This document shows, piece after piece, positions 1 to 8,667 of a DNA stretch of 58,736 nt. How positions within the stretch are numbered: the first letter of the stretch is position 1; each line of letters starts with the position of its first letter. Under the pieces are notes generated by a model. That model had not been told where the DNA came from, searched no databases, and saw only the letters and a list, made by a program, of their open reading frames with translations. This DNA is from a virus. The position numbers and the translations under genes were made by a program. The stretch spans positions 1 to 58,736 of IMG/VR virus record IMGVR_UViG_3300023243_000165; one strand, given 5' to 3'.

Positions 1-135
1 CCACTACCACCGCCGCCAAATATAAAACTCATATTATTTTAACTCCTTTGTGTATAAATATCTTTTTACTTGCCATTGTTTACCTTTTAAAAACTGTTGC
101 CAACCCGGTCTTGCATGCACTGCTATCTTTTTGCA
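1..135. repeat. Direct terminal repeat, left copy
   Basis: Matches 58602-58736 base for base except at positions 5, 6 and 9, all inside the glycine-codon tract of the Q-rich virion gene. It shows the contig closes on itself; the repeat carries the end of the 153-residue gene and the first codons of the Q-rich gene. Whether it is real terminal redundancy or assembly overlap cannot be told from sequence alone. Confidence 0.95.
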
Positions 136-495
136 ACCTTCTGATATCGCTAAATCCTCTATAGTGTCTGCAGCTTCGTCTTGCCATAGTTCTCTTTTTT
201 CTCCTTTTAACAAAATAACTTCACACTGTTTATAGTTTGGAAGTATCATTATTCTTGTTACAAATACTCCAAACACTTTGTATCGTATTCCGTCATCAGA
301 ACCAAACATTGTAAACAATTGAAAGGCTCCTTCTTTAATTCCTTCTTTAAGATCTTCAATACTCATGGGTTCACCATCGTGTTTAAGACCCTCTCTTAAC
401 ATAAACTCCACAAGTGACCAATACTCGTCAAGTTTCGTAGCGTCGATGTGTAGTACACCGACTTGTTTTTTAATTTGTTTCTTTTCTAGACGCAT
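34..495 (-). CDS. GNAT-like conserved phage protein (153 aa)
   Basis: Small alpha/beta protein of a type common beside internal virion genes of marine podoviruses. The middle holds beta-strand-like text (YKVFGVFVTRIMIL) and a stretch EVILLKGEKRELW, followed by AISEGCKKIAVHARPGW, which resembles the acetyl-CoA-fold half of GNAT acetyltransferases (helix, then strand with RPGW). I see no clear Q/RxxGxG acetyl-CoA loop, so enzymatic activity is doubtful. It overlaps the upstream 323-residue gene by 26 bases and ends directly before the Q-rich virion gene across the contig junction, so it is probably co-expressed with virion proteins. A fragment of the same gene is repeated at the right end of the window. 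Confidence 0.6.
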   Translation of the reverse strand: MRLEKKQIKKQVGVLHIDATKLDEYWSLVEFMLREGLKHDGEPMSIEDLKEGIKEGAFQLFTMFGSDDGIRYKVFGVFVTRIMILPNYKQCEVILLKGEKRELWQDEAADTIEDLAISEGCKKIAVHARPGWQQFLKGKQWQVKRYLYTKELK

Positions 496-1441
496 CTAAT
501 AAATCAAAAATTCTTTTAAATTTAGCTTGTTGTCCATAAAAAAACGCAGCACCTTTTTTACGCATATCTTTATAGCTTTTTGGATCGCCGCCTTCCATAA
601 TACCTGCACCTAATATTGCATCTGCTCTTGATACAAATTCCCCATCTGCTAGCTGAGCTAACATAGTGTCTTCATCTTTATCACCATTACCTGAACCGTC
701 TTCTACATAACCCATTGCTCTAGTGTAGTTGTTTGTATCGTTCTTGTCATGATCTGTCATAGAAGGTAAGTAATTTATACCACCTTTATTAAATTTTTTT
801 ATTTCTGCAATTCCACCTTTATTAAAACTATACAAAGAATCAGAACCTCCACCATAATCATACGGAGATTGAGTTTGATTAACCCCTGCAGCATCTGCTT
901 CATAATCATAAGTGTTTAAAATATTTTCTAATTGTTTATCAGCTTTTACTTTAGCTTCAGCGTAATCTTCAGGTTTAGTACCTTCAGGCATTTCTGCCGG
1001 ATCATCTTCACCAGCTAATAATGTTGTTAGTCCCGCACCTATTCCTAATTGTGCTCCTGTACCTAGACTCATAAATCCAGAACCTTTTGCAGCATCTGTT
1101 GCTGCCTTGCCTGATAAGTTTGCAGCTTCAATTTGTTCTGCTGTTAAAGCTTTTTCTCCTAATAAATTTGAAATACCACTACCTGCAGTAGTTTGTCCAA
1201 ATTGTTGAGTTAACGGCATATTTATAAGTTGACCCGCAGGACCAGTGGTTTGTCCTATGAACTGACCTGTCATACCCGGCAATGATGTTTGGCCAAACGC
1301 CTGCATTCCAGGTACTCCCGCCATACCACCTAATTGACCTAAACCACCTGCTATTGCAGCGTCTCTTAATGATCTTTTTGTAGATTTGCCTCTAAGCTTT
1401 TGAACGCCGAAAGTTGCTAGTGCTATTGTAAATGGATCCAT
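470..1441 (-). CDS. Gly/Ala-rich virion-associated protein (323 aa)
   Basis: Low-complexity N-terminal half rich in Gly, Gln, Ala and Thr with repeated FGQT / GQTTG units (residues ~50-90), an acidic middle, two tandem FNKGGI motifs (~205-220), and a conserved-looking C-terminus with LADGEFVSRADAI and a KGAAFFYGQQ segment. These features are typical of phage internal or tail-associated structural proteins, not of enzymes. It stands after the glycosyltransferases and before the GNAT-like gene, which it overlaps by 26 bases, at the end of the tail module. Exact virion role unknown. Confidence 0.55.
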   Translation of the reverse strand: MDPFTIALATFGVQKLRGKSTKRSLRDAAIAGGLGQLGGMAGVPGMQAFGQTSLPGMTGQFIGQTTGPAGQLINMPLTQQFGQTTAGSGISNLLGEKALTAEQIEAANLSGKAATDAAKGSGFMSLGTGAQLGIGAGLTTLLAGEDDPAEMPEGTKPEDYAEAKVKADKQLENILNTYDYEADAAGVNQTQSPYDYGGGSDSLYSFNKGGIAEIKKFNKGGINYLPSMTDHDKNDTNNYTRAMGYVEDGSGNGDKDEDTMLAQLADGEFVSRADAILGAGIMEGGDPKSYKDMRKKGAAFFYGQQAKFKRIFDLLDASRKETN

Positions 1442-1484
1442 AATAATTTTTTACAGTTATTATGTTATTTTAACTTATATAAGA

Positions 1485-2225
1485 CTATTCTTCAATATCA
1501 CCCAACTTTTGCAAGTCATCCATAAACTTACCTGTATAATGGTATTCACCAACATGGCTTATTTCTTCGTTTATAAGAGCATGTATTTTACCACCCATTG
1601 AAGTCCATAATTTACAAAAATAGAAGTCTTCCCCAGTGTAGGTTTTATCTTTCGGGCTATAGTATGAATCAAAAAAATTATAATAATGAGGTCTCTCTAC
1701 TAGCTCTCCATTGACCATAGTCTTTTGAACAATGTTAAGGTTATCATATTCTTTTTCTAACTGTTCAAACACAGTTCTTTTAATCATCATCATACCTGTA
1801 GGTCCTCTTGTCACTTCTATATAACCATCTTTAGGTGAAAGGTTATTAGGATCTTTAACAGTTAGAGGATATACATGACCCATCGTATTAGGTAAATCAT
1901 CAGGTCTTGCAATTAAATCAGTTCTAAACTTTTCGTAATTAACTGTTTTCATAGGATAAGGTATTAAAGAAACATCATAAGGTGAGTTGAACAATCTTAA
2001 TACTGACCGAGTGCTAAAATCCATATCGCTGTCTATAAAAATCATTCTATCTGCATCTGAATTCATAAAACCAGAAGCACACAGGTTTCTGCCTTGAGTA
2101 ACTAAAGATGATTTCATCAATTGAAAAGTAATTTTTATTTTATTTAAAATACATTCTTTTTGTAAATTTAAACAAGCTTTAGCAAAATGTATTGAAACAT
2201 CAGAATGTACTGGTGTACATACCAT
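1485..2225 (-). CDS. GT-A type glycosyltransferase (246 aa)
   Basis: Glycosyltransferase-like protein of the Anp1/family-2 type. The nucleotide-sugar site is visible as IDSDMD near residue 72, an extended DxD motif preceded by the hydrophobic strand RMIFIDSD; a later GPTGMMMIKR and a GEDFYFC stretch match the acceptor and catalytic-base region (EDxxF) of these enzymes. Length is about right for a single GT-A domain with no membrane anchor. It follows a GT-B glycosyltransferase eight bases away, so the two probably act together, on virion glycans (for example tail fibres) or host surface sugars; the target is inference. Confidence 0.75.
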   Translation of the reverse strand: MVCTPVHSDVSIHFAKACLNLQKECILNKIKITFQLMKSSLVTQGRNLCASGFMNSDADRMIFIDSDMDFSTRSVLRLFNSPYDVSLIPYPMKTVNYEKFRTDLIARPDDLPNTMGHVYPLTVKDPNNLSPKDGYIEVTRGPTGMMMIKRTVFEQLEKEYDNLNIVQKTMVNGELVERPHYYNFFDSYYSPKDKTYTGEDFYFCKLWTSMGGKIHALINEEISHVGEYHYTGKFMDDLQKLGDIEE

Positions 2226-2232
2226 TAAATGG

Positions 2233-3174
2233 TTATTTTTGTTCTCGTTTGACAGTGAGTGCTCCTTTTAAAAAGTTAGTCCAAAATTTACCTATTATTT
2301 TCCAATCATAGAATCTTTGGAAGTATTCTTGTTGATATTTTAGTCCCCAGGATAAATCTGTTTTTAGCATTTCTTTACATTGTAAAACACATTCAGCTAA
2401 TTGAATTGCTAGTTTTGCTTTGTCGGGTGTATAAGGAATGTAAATTGGAAATTCAGCACAGGTTTCTGGTAGTGCGCCAAGGTCCGTGGTTATTAATAAC
2501 TGACCCGCTGCCAATGATTCCATTGCAGATATACAAAATGTTTCTTCCCAAATACTAGGAAAACAATTTATATCATAGTCTTTTAACTTACTTACTAATT
2601 CATCATGTGGACAATAACCCATGTAATTAACATTAGGTAATGCTTTAGCTTTTTCATAAAGCTTTTCATATCCTTTATCGTTTTGGTTATGAAAAGATGA
2701 ACCATATATAATAGTACTTGAATAAACATCTAAAGTAATATCGGGATCTTTTATCGCTTCCATTGTAGCTAAAGCAACTTCCAACCCTCTCCAAGGAGTT
2801 GAGATGTAACACATTTTAACTTTTTCCTTAGGGGTAAAATCTGTTTTTAATTGCAACTCATCATAATCAACTGCGTTTTTTATTACTGTACATTTATCTT
2901 CAGGTATTTTAAAAAAGTATCTATACTTCTCGTAACTCCAATGTGAGTTAAATACATACCAATCATATTTAGAATGGTTATTTTTATCTTGAAACCAGCT
3001 TTGTAAGTTAGGTTGATCGTATGAATTTTTTATCCAAAGTATATTTGACTTAACCGGATCTAAAGGTATTTTTTCTGGTATAGAAGTTGTAATTTGTACT
3101 GAATCAATTAAAGATATAGGTACGTGTTTTTTTAGATAATCGAATTGTATTTCAGTTCCACCATAGGGTTTCAT
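2233..3174 (-). CDS. GT-B type glycosyltransferase, group 1/GT4-like (313 aa)
   Basis: The C-terminal Rossmann half is recognisable: a VNYMGYCPHDELVSKL segment (donor subdomain), followed by PSIWEETFCISAMESLAAG around residues 213-230, the E-x7-E nucleotide-sugar motif of GT4 enzymes, and a TDLGALPE stretch. The N-terminal half is shorter than in cellular relatives but contains VFNSHWSYEKY and VIKNAVD, typical of the inter-domain region. The stop of this gene and start of the small gene after it overlap as ATGA, and the GT-A enzyme follows. Likely a virion or host-envelope glycosylation pair. Confidence 0.8.
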   Translation of the reverse strand: MKPYGGTEIQFDYLKKHVPISLIDSVQITTSIPEKIPLDPVKSNILWIKNSYDQPNLQSWFQDKNNHSKYDWYVFNSHWSYEKYRYFFKIPEDKCTVIKNAVDYDELQLKTDFTPKEKVKMCYISTPWRGLEVALATMEAIKDPDITLDVYSSTIIYGSSFHNQNDKGYEKLYEKAKALPNVNYMGYCPHDELVSKLKDYDINCFPSIWEETFCISAMESLAAGQLLITTDLGALPETCAEFPIYIPYTPDKAKLAIQLAECVLQCKEMLKTDLSWGLKYQQEYFQRFYDWKIIGKFWTNFLKGALTVKREQK

Positions 3175-3395
3175 AGTTTGGTTTTACCAAAAACCTGTAA
3201 AGATGCAACTGTTATTTTTTGATTAATTTGTAAATCTTCATTTGTAGTGTCTGTATCATTATTTGCTACATCAGCATCAAATTCTTCTTTTGATGCATAT
3301 TTCTTTTGAGTTCTTCTATTAATTACTTCTTCTTCAGCTTTAGCTGGAACAACTGGTACCTCTTCACCATTAATTATTACTGTTTTTTGTGTCAT
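3171..3395 (-). CDS. Small conserved phage protein (74 aa)
   Basis: Starts with a beta-hairpin-like MTQKTVIINGEEVPVVPA, then a charged region with RRTQKKYASKEEFDADV and an acidic Asn/Asp/Thr-rich tail. Function unknown. The start overlaps the stop of the 43-residue basic gene (TAATG) and the end overlaps the GT-B start, giving a translationally coupled chain from the beta-sandwich protein into the glycosyltransferases. Confidence 0.6.
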   Translation of the reverse strand: MTQKTVIINGEEVPVVPAKAEEEVINRRTQKKYASKEEFDADVANNDTDTTNEDLQINQKITVASLQVFGKTKL

Positions 3396-3526
3396 TATGC
3401 TCTTCCTTGTTTGTTATACTTTTTATAACACCTTTTTTCATTTTTGTTAAGAGTCTTCTTATGACGTCTTGGACGCTTACGGGGTTTTGCTCTAGGTACG
3501 AATGAAGAAAAATTTTGTTTAGCCAT
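3395..3526 (-). CDS. Small basic protein, KPRKRPRRHKK type (43 aa)
   Basis: ATG at 3526 and TAA at 3395. The product is strongly basic, with the run PRAKPRKRPRRHKKTLNK in its first 30 residues and a Lys/Tyr/Arg tail ending QGRA. It overlaps the preceding gene by eight bases and shares TAATG with the next one, an arrangement used by nearly all neighbours, which supports that it is translated. Its charge suggests nucleic-acid or ribosome binding, but no function can be assigned. Confidence 0.75.
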   Translation of the reverse strand: MAKQNFSSFVPRAKPRKRPRRHKKTLNKNEKRCYKKYNKQGRA

Positions 3527-3854
3527 TTTCCTGTGATCTATCTAATAAAGCATAACTTACAGCTCCTGTTATTTCATTTGCAGTATCTGCTTGCATTTTA
3601 AGAACATCGTCAGCTTCCATATTTAAAGTATTACTTATCATATTTGTATATTCTGCTGATAAAGTTTGGTGACTTATCTCAACGTCTGATCCACCAGATT
3701 TTTGCAAATAAGTATCTAAGACCACACTTCCTCCGGCCTTATGACTAGCCTGCACTGTTTTTACAAGAATAGTTGCATCTGCAGGACATGTTAAAATAGT
3801 AGTAAGATTAGTTGTAGTTAAATCGAATGTTTCGCTTTTGTATCTTATTGTCAT
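3519..3854 (-). CDS. Beta-sandwich virion protein (111 aa)
   Basis: Entirely beta-type sequence with alternating hydrophobic residues, beginning MTIRYKSETFDLTTTNLTTI and containing ILVKTVQASHKAGGSVVLD, a pattern seen in small head-decoration or tail-accessory proteins. The C-terminus EITGAVSYALLDRS fits a closing strand. Placed between the neck/propeller gene and the glycosyltransferases; ATG overlaps the TGA of the 54-residue gene before it. Structural role inferred, exact location in the particle unknown. Confidence 0.55.
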   Translation of the reverse strand: MTIRYKSETFDLTTTNLTTILTCPADATILVKTVQASHKAGGSVVLDTYLQKSGGSDVEISHQTLSAEYTNMISNTLNMEADDVLKMQADTANEITGAVSYALLDRSQENG

Positions 3855-4015
3855 GACATAAAGTAATTAAAGGAATCTTGTTCGTTTTTCAAGTCCTGTT
3901 GATAAGAAGTATTTAATTGATTTTCAACAGTGGCTAGTGCTTGGTTAATTTGTCTAAACCCTTCCGGAGAGTATTCGGGTTGTGGTTCTGGTATGTATAC
4001 GTTTATCTTAGCCAT
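3851..4015 (-). CDS. Small conserved phage protein MAKINVYIPEP type (54 aa)
   Basis: ATG 4015, TGA 3851. Reads MAKINVYIPEPQPEYSPEG followed by a helix-like stretch with RQINQALATVENQLNTSY and a terminal KNEQDSFNYFMS. The start overlaps the stop of the 711-residue gene as TAATG, and the stop overlaps the next ATG. The helical segment looks like a small coiled-coil accessory or chaperone to the neighbouring structural proteins; this is inference from position only. Confidence 0.75.
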   Translation of the reverse strand: MAKINVYIPEPQPEYSPEGFRQINQALATVENQLNTSYQQDLKNEQDSFNYFMS

Positions 4016-6150
4016 TATCTTTTTCCATCAGGGTTAACGTCTGCTCTAAAAGTTCCGAATCTCCAAGTCTCATTAACATTATTATTTTGTATTTTTAAAT
4101 TAGCTAGTCTACCTCTTGCTCTAGTATCTATTTTTTCTGTTGTAGAGTTTATAGTAAAAGGCCCTAATTGGGAAGAAGTCCCTGTATCAATTGGGAAGTC
4201 TTTTAAAAATATTGTAACTACTGCATTCCCTTGTAAATTTTTAAAATCTGGTATAAATCTACTAACTCTCATTAGATATTCACCATCACCTCCTGTGGGT
4301 AAATCAAAATCCCCCGATTGAATATAAGCTGCGATAGCTGTTTCTGTTCCATTTAAAGCTATTTCATTATTACCAATCTCATGGGCATAATATAAAGAAG
4401 AGCCAAAAGTATTAGTTGCACCACTTAAATTTGATATAGTAGGTATAGCAGTTGAATCATAATATGTTGCATAAGGTACATCATAAGTACTTGCGTCTGC
4501 ATAAGAACTTCTAGCTAAAGTCATTGTAGACCAGTTATTCTCTACATAATTATAAACAACCGATCTATCATTTTGAACTGCTGGACTACCTAAAGGAGTA
4601 CCTGCTGGATAAAACCAAACTATTTCATTGAATAAAGAGTTGTGTGAAGCATAAATAATCTCACTAGAGGAATAATTAATACCTTCATTAGATCCAGTGG
4701 TCGTGAATACAAAATCTTCCACAAGCGATGGAAGTAATTTAACTGTACCATCAAATACAAAAAAGCCTCCGCCGGCACCCATCCAGAAAACTTTACCATC
4801 TGCATAAACAGCAGCATGCTGTCCAATACATCCACAGTTAGAGCCCACTTGTCTTATTGAGAAAGTAAAAGGGGGTCCTACAAACTGCATTTGATAAGCA
4901 GCTTGATCTGTTAAAATTAAGTTGTAATCTTTACCTGAAATAGCAGCTACAATTTTATTTCCTGTATCTAATCTAAAAGTTCCTGCCGTATTAACTGAAG
5001 TAGGTTCATATATATTATAATTCTCTTGATCACTGAATCTAATAAACATAGGGTCTTGTGTTGATGTGTCACCAATAGTTGTTTCTGTCCCAAAGTGAAC
5101 TACGTGCCTATCCCTATCTGAAGTTATTGTTGATCTTGTGGCAGTTGGAGCACCTACCATAATAACTGCTCTCTGTTCTAAAGGATTTGAATCAGCTGGA
5201 TTCCAAGTAAATGTTTTACCATCTTTAATTGTTGCAATTAATTGTTCTCCGAAGTTATCTAAAGACCATGAACCTGGGTCTAGAATAATAGTTGAGCTAG
5301 TTGTACCTGACCCCCAAGAAAGCCTGCTCCAATTACCTGTACCCCAACCATAACCATAAGTTTGAATTGTTGGACCAATATCTTCGTAAGGATTTATTGT
5401 AGCTCCTCCACCTGCCGTCATTCCTGTTCCAGTTTCAGTTGTTGTCATTTGAATTGTAAAAGAATTTGTAGCTATTGTAAGAATTTCAAAAGTATTTGTT
5501 GTAAAATCTGTTGTATTGTATCTTGTAACTGTTGCTTCTCTTACTGCAGTTGTATCTACATGAGCTACGGCAGTGGTACTATTAGTACCTCTTGTGCAAC
5601 CTGTTAGGTCATTTGTAGATATACTCGCATAGGTTATTAGCTCATCCCCTATTCTTACCGTTCCGGCGGCAGAAAAACCTGATGCACTCGTTAAAGTTAT
5701 TGTAGTATCAGAATCTGTTATAGCACCATTTAAAGTTGTAGTTTGTCCAGGCACTGTTACAGAACTTAAAGTAATATATTCCCCGACATCCAATGGGTGT
5801 GATGTTTTATTTACAGTTACAATATTTGATCCGTTGGTGCTTGTAAAAGTTGCACCTGTGATTGCTGTTGCTAGTGGAGTAATATCGTAAAATTTATCTT
5901 CATAATAAATGTATAATGCTTTTGATGTACCTAGTGCTGCATATCTTCTACCTTCTAAATCATTCCAAGTATGTTGAGCACGCGTAGGCCCTGCAATAGT
6001 TTCTTGTCCAATAGCGGTATAGCCACCTATTTTTTCTGGTTGACCATATCTAAATCTAACAAAATCACCATCTATCCACTGTCCTTCAGCACCCGATGGG
6101 GTATCTGCTTTATTAATACCTGGTGCTATTTTTACATTTGTTAAAGGCAT
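4015..6150 (-). CDS. Beta-propeller-like virion/neck protein (711 aa)
   Basis: N-terminus MPLTNVKIAPGINKADTPSG, then GDFVRFRYGQPEKIGGY, the hallmark start of a widespread podoviral structural family resembling the P22 gp10-type packaged-DNA stabilising hub. The body is repetitive beta sequence with recurring W-containing blades (WNDLEGRRYAALGT, DRHVVHFGT, GKVFWMGAGGGFFVFDG). An insertion at about residues 100-230 is Thr-rich and immunoglobulin-like. Expected place: between adaptor ring and tail tip, sealing DNA and anchoring fibres. Family recognised with fair confidence; the P22 equivalence is inference. Confidence 0.7.
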   Translation of the reverse strand: MPLTNVKIAPGINKADTPSGAEGQWIDGDFVRFRYGQPEKIGGYTAIGQETIAGPTRAQHTWNDLEGRRYAALGTSKALYIYYEDKFYDITPLATAITGATFTSTNGSNIVTVNKTSHPLDVGEYITLSSVTVPGQTTTLNGAITDSDTTITLTSASGFSAAGTVRIGDELITYASISTNDLTGCTRGTNSTTAVAHVDTTAVREATVTRYNTTDFTTNTFEILTIATNSFTIQMTTTETGTGMTAGGGATINPYEDIGPTIQTYGYGWGTGNWSRLSWGSGTTSSTIILDPGSWSLDNFGEQLIATIKDGKTFTWNPADSNPLEQRAVIMVGAPTATRSTITSDRDRHVVHFGTETTIGDTSTQDPMFIRFSDQENYNIYEPTSVNTAGTFRLDTGNKIVAAISGKDYNLILTDQAAYQMQFVGPPFTFSIRQVGSNCGCIGQHAAVYADGKVFWMGAGGGFFVFDGTVKLLPSLVEDFVFTTTGSNEGINYSSSEIIYASHNSLFNEIVWFYPAGTPLGSPAVQNDRSVVYNYVENNWSTMTLARSSYADASTYDVPYATYYDSTAIPTISNLSGATNTFGSSLYYAHEIGNNEIALNGTETAIAAYIQSGDFDLPTGGDGEYLMRVSRFIPDFKNLQGNAVVTIFLKDFPIDTGTSSQLGPFTINSTTEKIDTRARGRLANLKIQNNNVNETWRFGTFRADVNPDGKR

Positions 6151-6169
6151 AAAGCCATTTTACATCATT

Positions 6170-6844
6170 TTAGAGCTTCATCCAAGTAGACGGAGAAGGT
6201 ATATTATGTTCAGATTTTACACCCTCTTTCATAGTTAACATGATATCCCCTGATATAGATAGTCTTGGAGTATCTTTATTATTCTTACCCGTCTCATGAA
6301 ACATCATTGAAGGGAATATAATTACATTGCCTGTCTCAGCTGGGTATTCAGCTTTACCGTAATTACTGTTATCCCACTCTGTAAAATAAGGATCTCTTTT
6401 TGGTATTGTTAAACCAACTTTATGTGCTTCATCATCTAGTAAAAACAAGTTACCTTGTTCATGAGCTTGTGGGTAGTAGACAAAACTAAAATGACTGCTC
6501 ATGTGTCTGTGGTAAGAAATGAACTGTTCTTTAGCGGATAGAGTTGCCCAAGACTTTGTAATATAAACTTCAAATAAATCTAAGTTATATTTTTGTGCAG
6601 ACAAACAACCTTGTATAACTTTAGTTAACTCAATATATAATTCTTTAAATCTTTTATCTTTGTGTAAGTTATCATCTATTGATTGTAATTCTTTTGGTTT
6701 TACATCCGTGGTCCGTGAGTACTGAGAATTGGTTGGAGTAATATCTTTAGTGATGATAGGTACAATTTTTTTATTAATCTCTTCGAAGTTTTCTAACTTA
6801 GTTATGTATACAGGATAACCAAACCATTTAGATATATTTGCCAT
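6170..6844 (-). CDS. 2-oxoglutarate/Fe(II) oxygenase (224 aa), paralogue A
   Basis: Double-stranded beta-helix dioxygenase of the small phage type. The first iron/substrate region is SYHRHMSSHFSFVYYP (~residues 112-127), and the distal half PSMMFHETGKNN with PRLSISGDIML (~178-205) supplies the second iron His and the 2-oxoglutarate-binding Arg. It differs from the canonical H-x-H/D spacing of paralogue B at 9438-10055, so iron ligation should be checked. It sits within the tail-fibre cluster; hydroxylation of fibre residues or of host surface material is plausible but unproven. Confidence 0.75.
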   Translation of the reverse strand: MANISKWFGYPVYITKLENFEEINKKIVPIITKDITPTNSQYSRTTDVKPKELQSIDDNLHKDKRFKELYIELTKVIQGCLSAQKYNLDLFEVYITKSWATLSAKEQFISYHRHMSSHFSFVYYPQAHEQGNLFLLDDEAHKVGLTIPKRDPYFTEWDNSNYGKAEYPAETGNVIIFPSMMFHETGKNNKDTPRLSISGDIMLTMKEGVKSEHNIPSPSTWMKL

Positions 6845-6855
6845 AAGGCACTATA

Positions 6856-7779
6856 CTAATTTACTCTTAAAAATCTATACTGAATTTCACCTGTTCCGCC
6901 TGAGCCCCCTTGAGTAGATCCAGGGCCATATTGAGCTCCACCACCTCCTCCCCCAGAACCTCTTGTTCCTGCTGATCCATTAGTTGATGAACCTACTGGA
7001 GAACCTGCTCCACCAGAAACATTTCCAGAATAAGAAGCAGCCCCTGTAGAACCACCAATTTGACAGTTATCTCCACCGCAGTTACCGTTGTTTCCCCCAA
7101 CAGCACCATTTCCATTACTATTAAAAGTACCTGTTGGACCTGAAGTTAATGTAGTAACTGATTTAGTGGCTCCGTCTGTATCTCTAAAATTTCCTGAAGT
7201 GATTACAGATCCTGAAATTGTATTTGAACCTGCGGTTCCTGCTGTGTTACTTCTTAAAGGGCCTTGTACACCACCTCCTGAAGCTGAAGCTCCGCCACCG
7301 CCAGTTAATGTAAATATACTTCCCGTTGTGGATCCAGATATAGTTGTGCTAGCACCTCCGCCTGCACTTCCACTATAAGTACCTGTGCCATTTGCACCAG
7401 ATGAACCGACACTATAAGAGATTGTTTCACCAGTAGTTACAGTAAATACTTTATCAGATACATAAGCTCCTGATCCACCACCTGCACCTGCTGATTCTCC
7501 GCCTGCTTTATCATAATCAATACCCCGCATTGCACCACCACCACCGCCAGCACTTGCTTGAATGTGAATTGCGTTAGCACCATCTGGTACTGTAAATGTT
7601 CCTGAACCTGAACTTAATGTTTGAACTGAACCTGCAGTGAAAGCTGCAAATACTAACTCCCAAGTACCAGAGTTTTTAGCATAAATTTCATCAGCTTCTT
7701 CCCATACTCCGGAAACTTTTCCATAAGCATTTTCTACTTCTTCAAATGTTCCTGAAACCTTTGCATAGGTATTAGCCAT
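6856..7779 (-). CDS. Glycine-rich tail tip / adhesin (307 aa)
   Basis: Begins with three degenerate ~14-residue repeats (YAKVSGTFEEVENA, YGKVSGVWEEADEI, YAKNSGTWELVFAA), then a GSGTFTVPDGANAIHIQ strand pattern and about 200 residues of Gly/Ser/Ala-rich sequence with GGGG loops, ending in a charged GGTGEIQYRFLRVN. The composition matches glycine-rich receptor-binding tips (polyglycine sandwich adhesins) of tailed phages. It is separated by 11 bases from oxygenase A. The repeated opening may be the fibre-docking part. Confidence 0.75.
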   Translation of the reverse strand: MANTYAKVSGTFEEVENAYGKVSGVWEEADEIYAKNSGTWELVFAAFTAGSVQTLSSGSGTFTVPDGANAIHIQASAGGGGGAMRGIDYDKAGGESAGAGGGSGAYVSDKVFTVTTGETISYSVGSSGANGTGTYSGSAGGGASTTISGSTTGSIFTLTGGGGASASGGGVQGPLRSNTAGTAGSNTISGSVITSGNFRDTDGATKSVTTLTSGPTGTFNSNGNGAVGGNNGNCGGDNCQIGGSTGAASYSGNVSGGAGSPVGSSTNGSAGTRGSGGGGGGAQYGPGSTQGGSGGTGEIQYRFLRVN

Positions 7780-7781
7780 TA

Positions 7782-7976
7782 TTAATTATACCCCAATGCT
7801 TCATCTGTGTTAATTTGATCAGGATCAGCTAAAATATCAATTCTTTTAATTTTAACAACATTACCCTTTTCATTTCTAAAAACTTGTTCAACATCTTTAA
7901 TGTTTGAGCTTGAGTTGTAGTTTTCTTCTAAACTACTAATCTCATTAGTTGAGTAATAAAATTTATAAGTAGCCAT
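7782..7976 (-). CDS. Small tail-cluster protein (64 aa)
   Basis: MATYKFYYSTNEISSLEENY start, then RNEKGNVVKIKRIDILADPDQ and a DEALGYN tail. Two bases separate it from the glycine-rich adhesin and eight from the fibre upstream, so it is part of the fibre operon. Possibly a fibre-assembly partner; no recognised family. Confidence 0.55.
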   Translation of the reverse strand: MATYKFYYSTNEISSLEENYNSSSNIKDVEQVFRNEKGNVVKIKRIDILADPDQINTDEALGYN

Positions 7977-7984
7977 TTAAAACC

Positions 7985-8650
7985 TTATGAATATTTAAAC
8001 CAAATATCCCCATCATTACCTCCCGAAGGGGCTGCTGTACTAATTGTAAATTTTCTTTCAAGTTTTGCAGCGGTTACTGCATCATTAACTAATTGAGTTG
8101 TGTCGACAGCATCAGCAGCTACTTTTGCGTTAGTTACCGCATCTGCTGCAATTTGATCTGAGTCCACTGCATTATCCGCTATTTTAGCATTTGTAACAGC
8201 GTCATCAGCTATTTGTGTAGTTCCAATAGTTCCACCTAAAGTGTTAAGGGCTACTTCATTTACATTTGTTCCGTCAGAATAAGCCGCATGAATTTTACCT
8301 TCGTCTAGTTCAAAACCCGTTCCAGATACCGTTTTAAAAGTTAAAGTGTTTCCGCTATGGGTAGTACCATCTTTTAAAATATAAAATTTTTCGATTGAAT
8401 CAGGAATGGTAACAGTTCTAGTTCCTGCTAGGGTTCCTGTAAAACTAAGAACCATATTTCTAGCATTAGAAATAGAAGCATTAGACATTACTAGAGCTAC
8501 ATCACTAGCTGCTACATCAATTGCTTGATAACCTGCAATTGCTTGTTGTACTAAATCTAGGTTTGTATTTGTTTTAGTTCCCCATGTACCGGCATTTTCG
8601 CCAGTTGCCATAAGTTCTAATTTAAGATCTGCAGAATATGTTGAAGCCAT
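7985..8650 (-). CDS. Tail fibre with DAVTNAKI repeats (221 aa)
   Basis: N-terminus MASTYSADLKLELMATGENA and WGTKTNTNLDLVQQAI is a standard marine-phage fibre head, followed by a beta domain (residues ~50-135). Residues ~142-200 hold five repeats of the type ADDAVTNAKI/ADNAVDSDQI, a short coiled or beta-helical stalk. The C-terminus FTISTAAPSGGNDGDIWFKYS is a small common terminal domain. Probably a short side fibre or connector; no enzymatic motif seen. Confidence 0.8.
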   Translation of the reverse strand: MASTYSADLKLELMATGENAGTWGTKTNTNLDLVQQAIAGYQAIDVAASDVALVMSNASISNARNMVLSFTGTLAGTRTVTIPDSIEKFYILKDGTTHSGNTLTFKTVSGTGFELDEGKIHAAYSDGTNVNEVALNTLGGTIGTTQIADDAVTNAKIADNAVDSDQIAADAVTNAKVAADAVDTTQLVNDAVTAAKLERKFTISTAAPSGGNDGDIWFKYS

Positions 8651-8667
8651 GCCTTATTATATCCTTA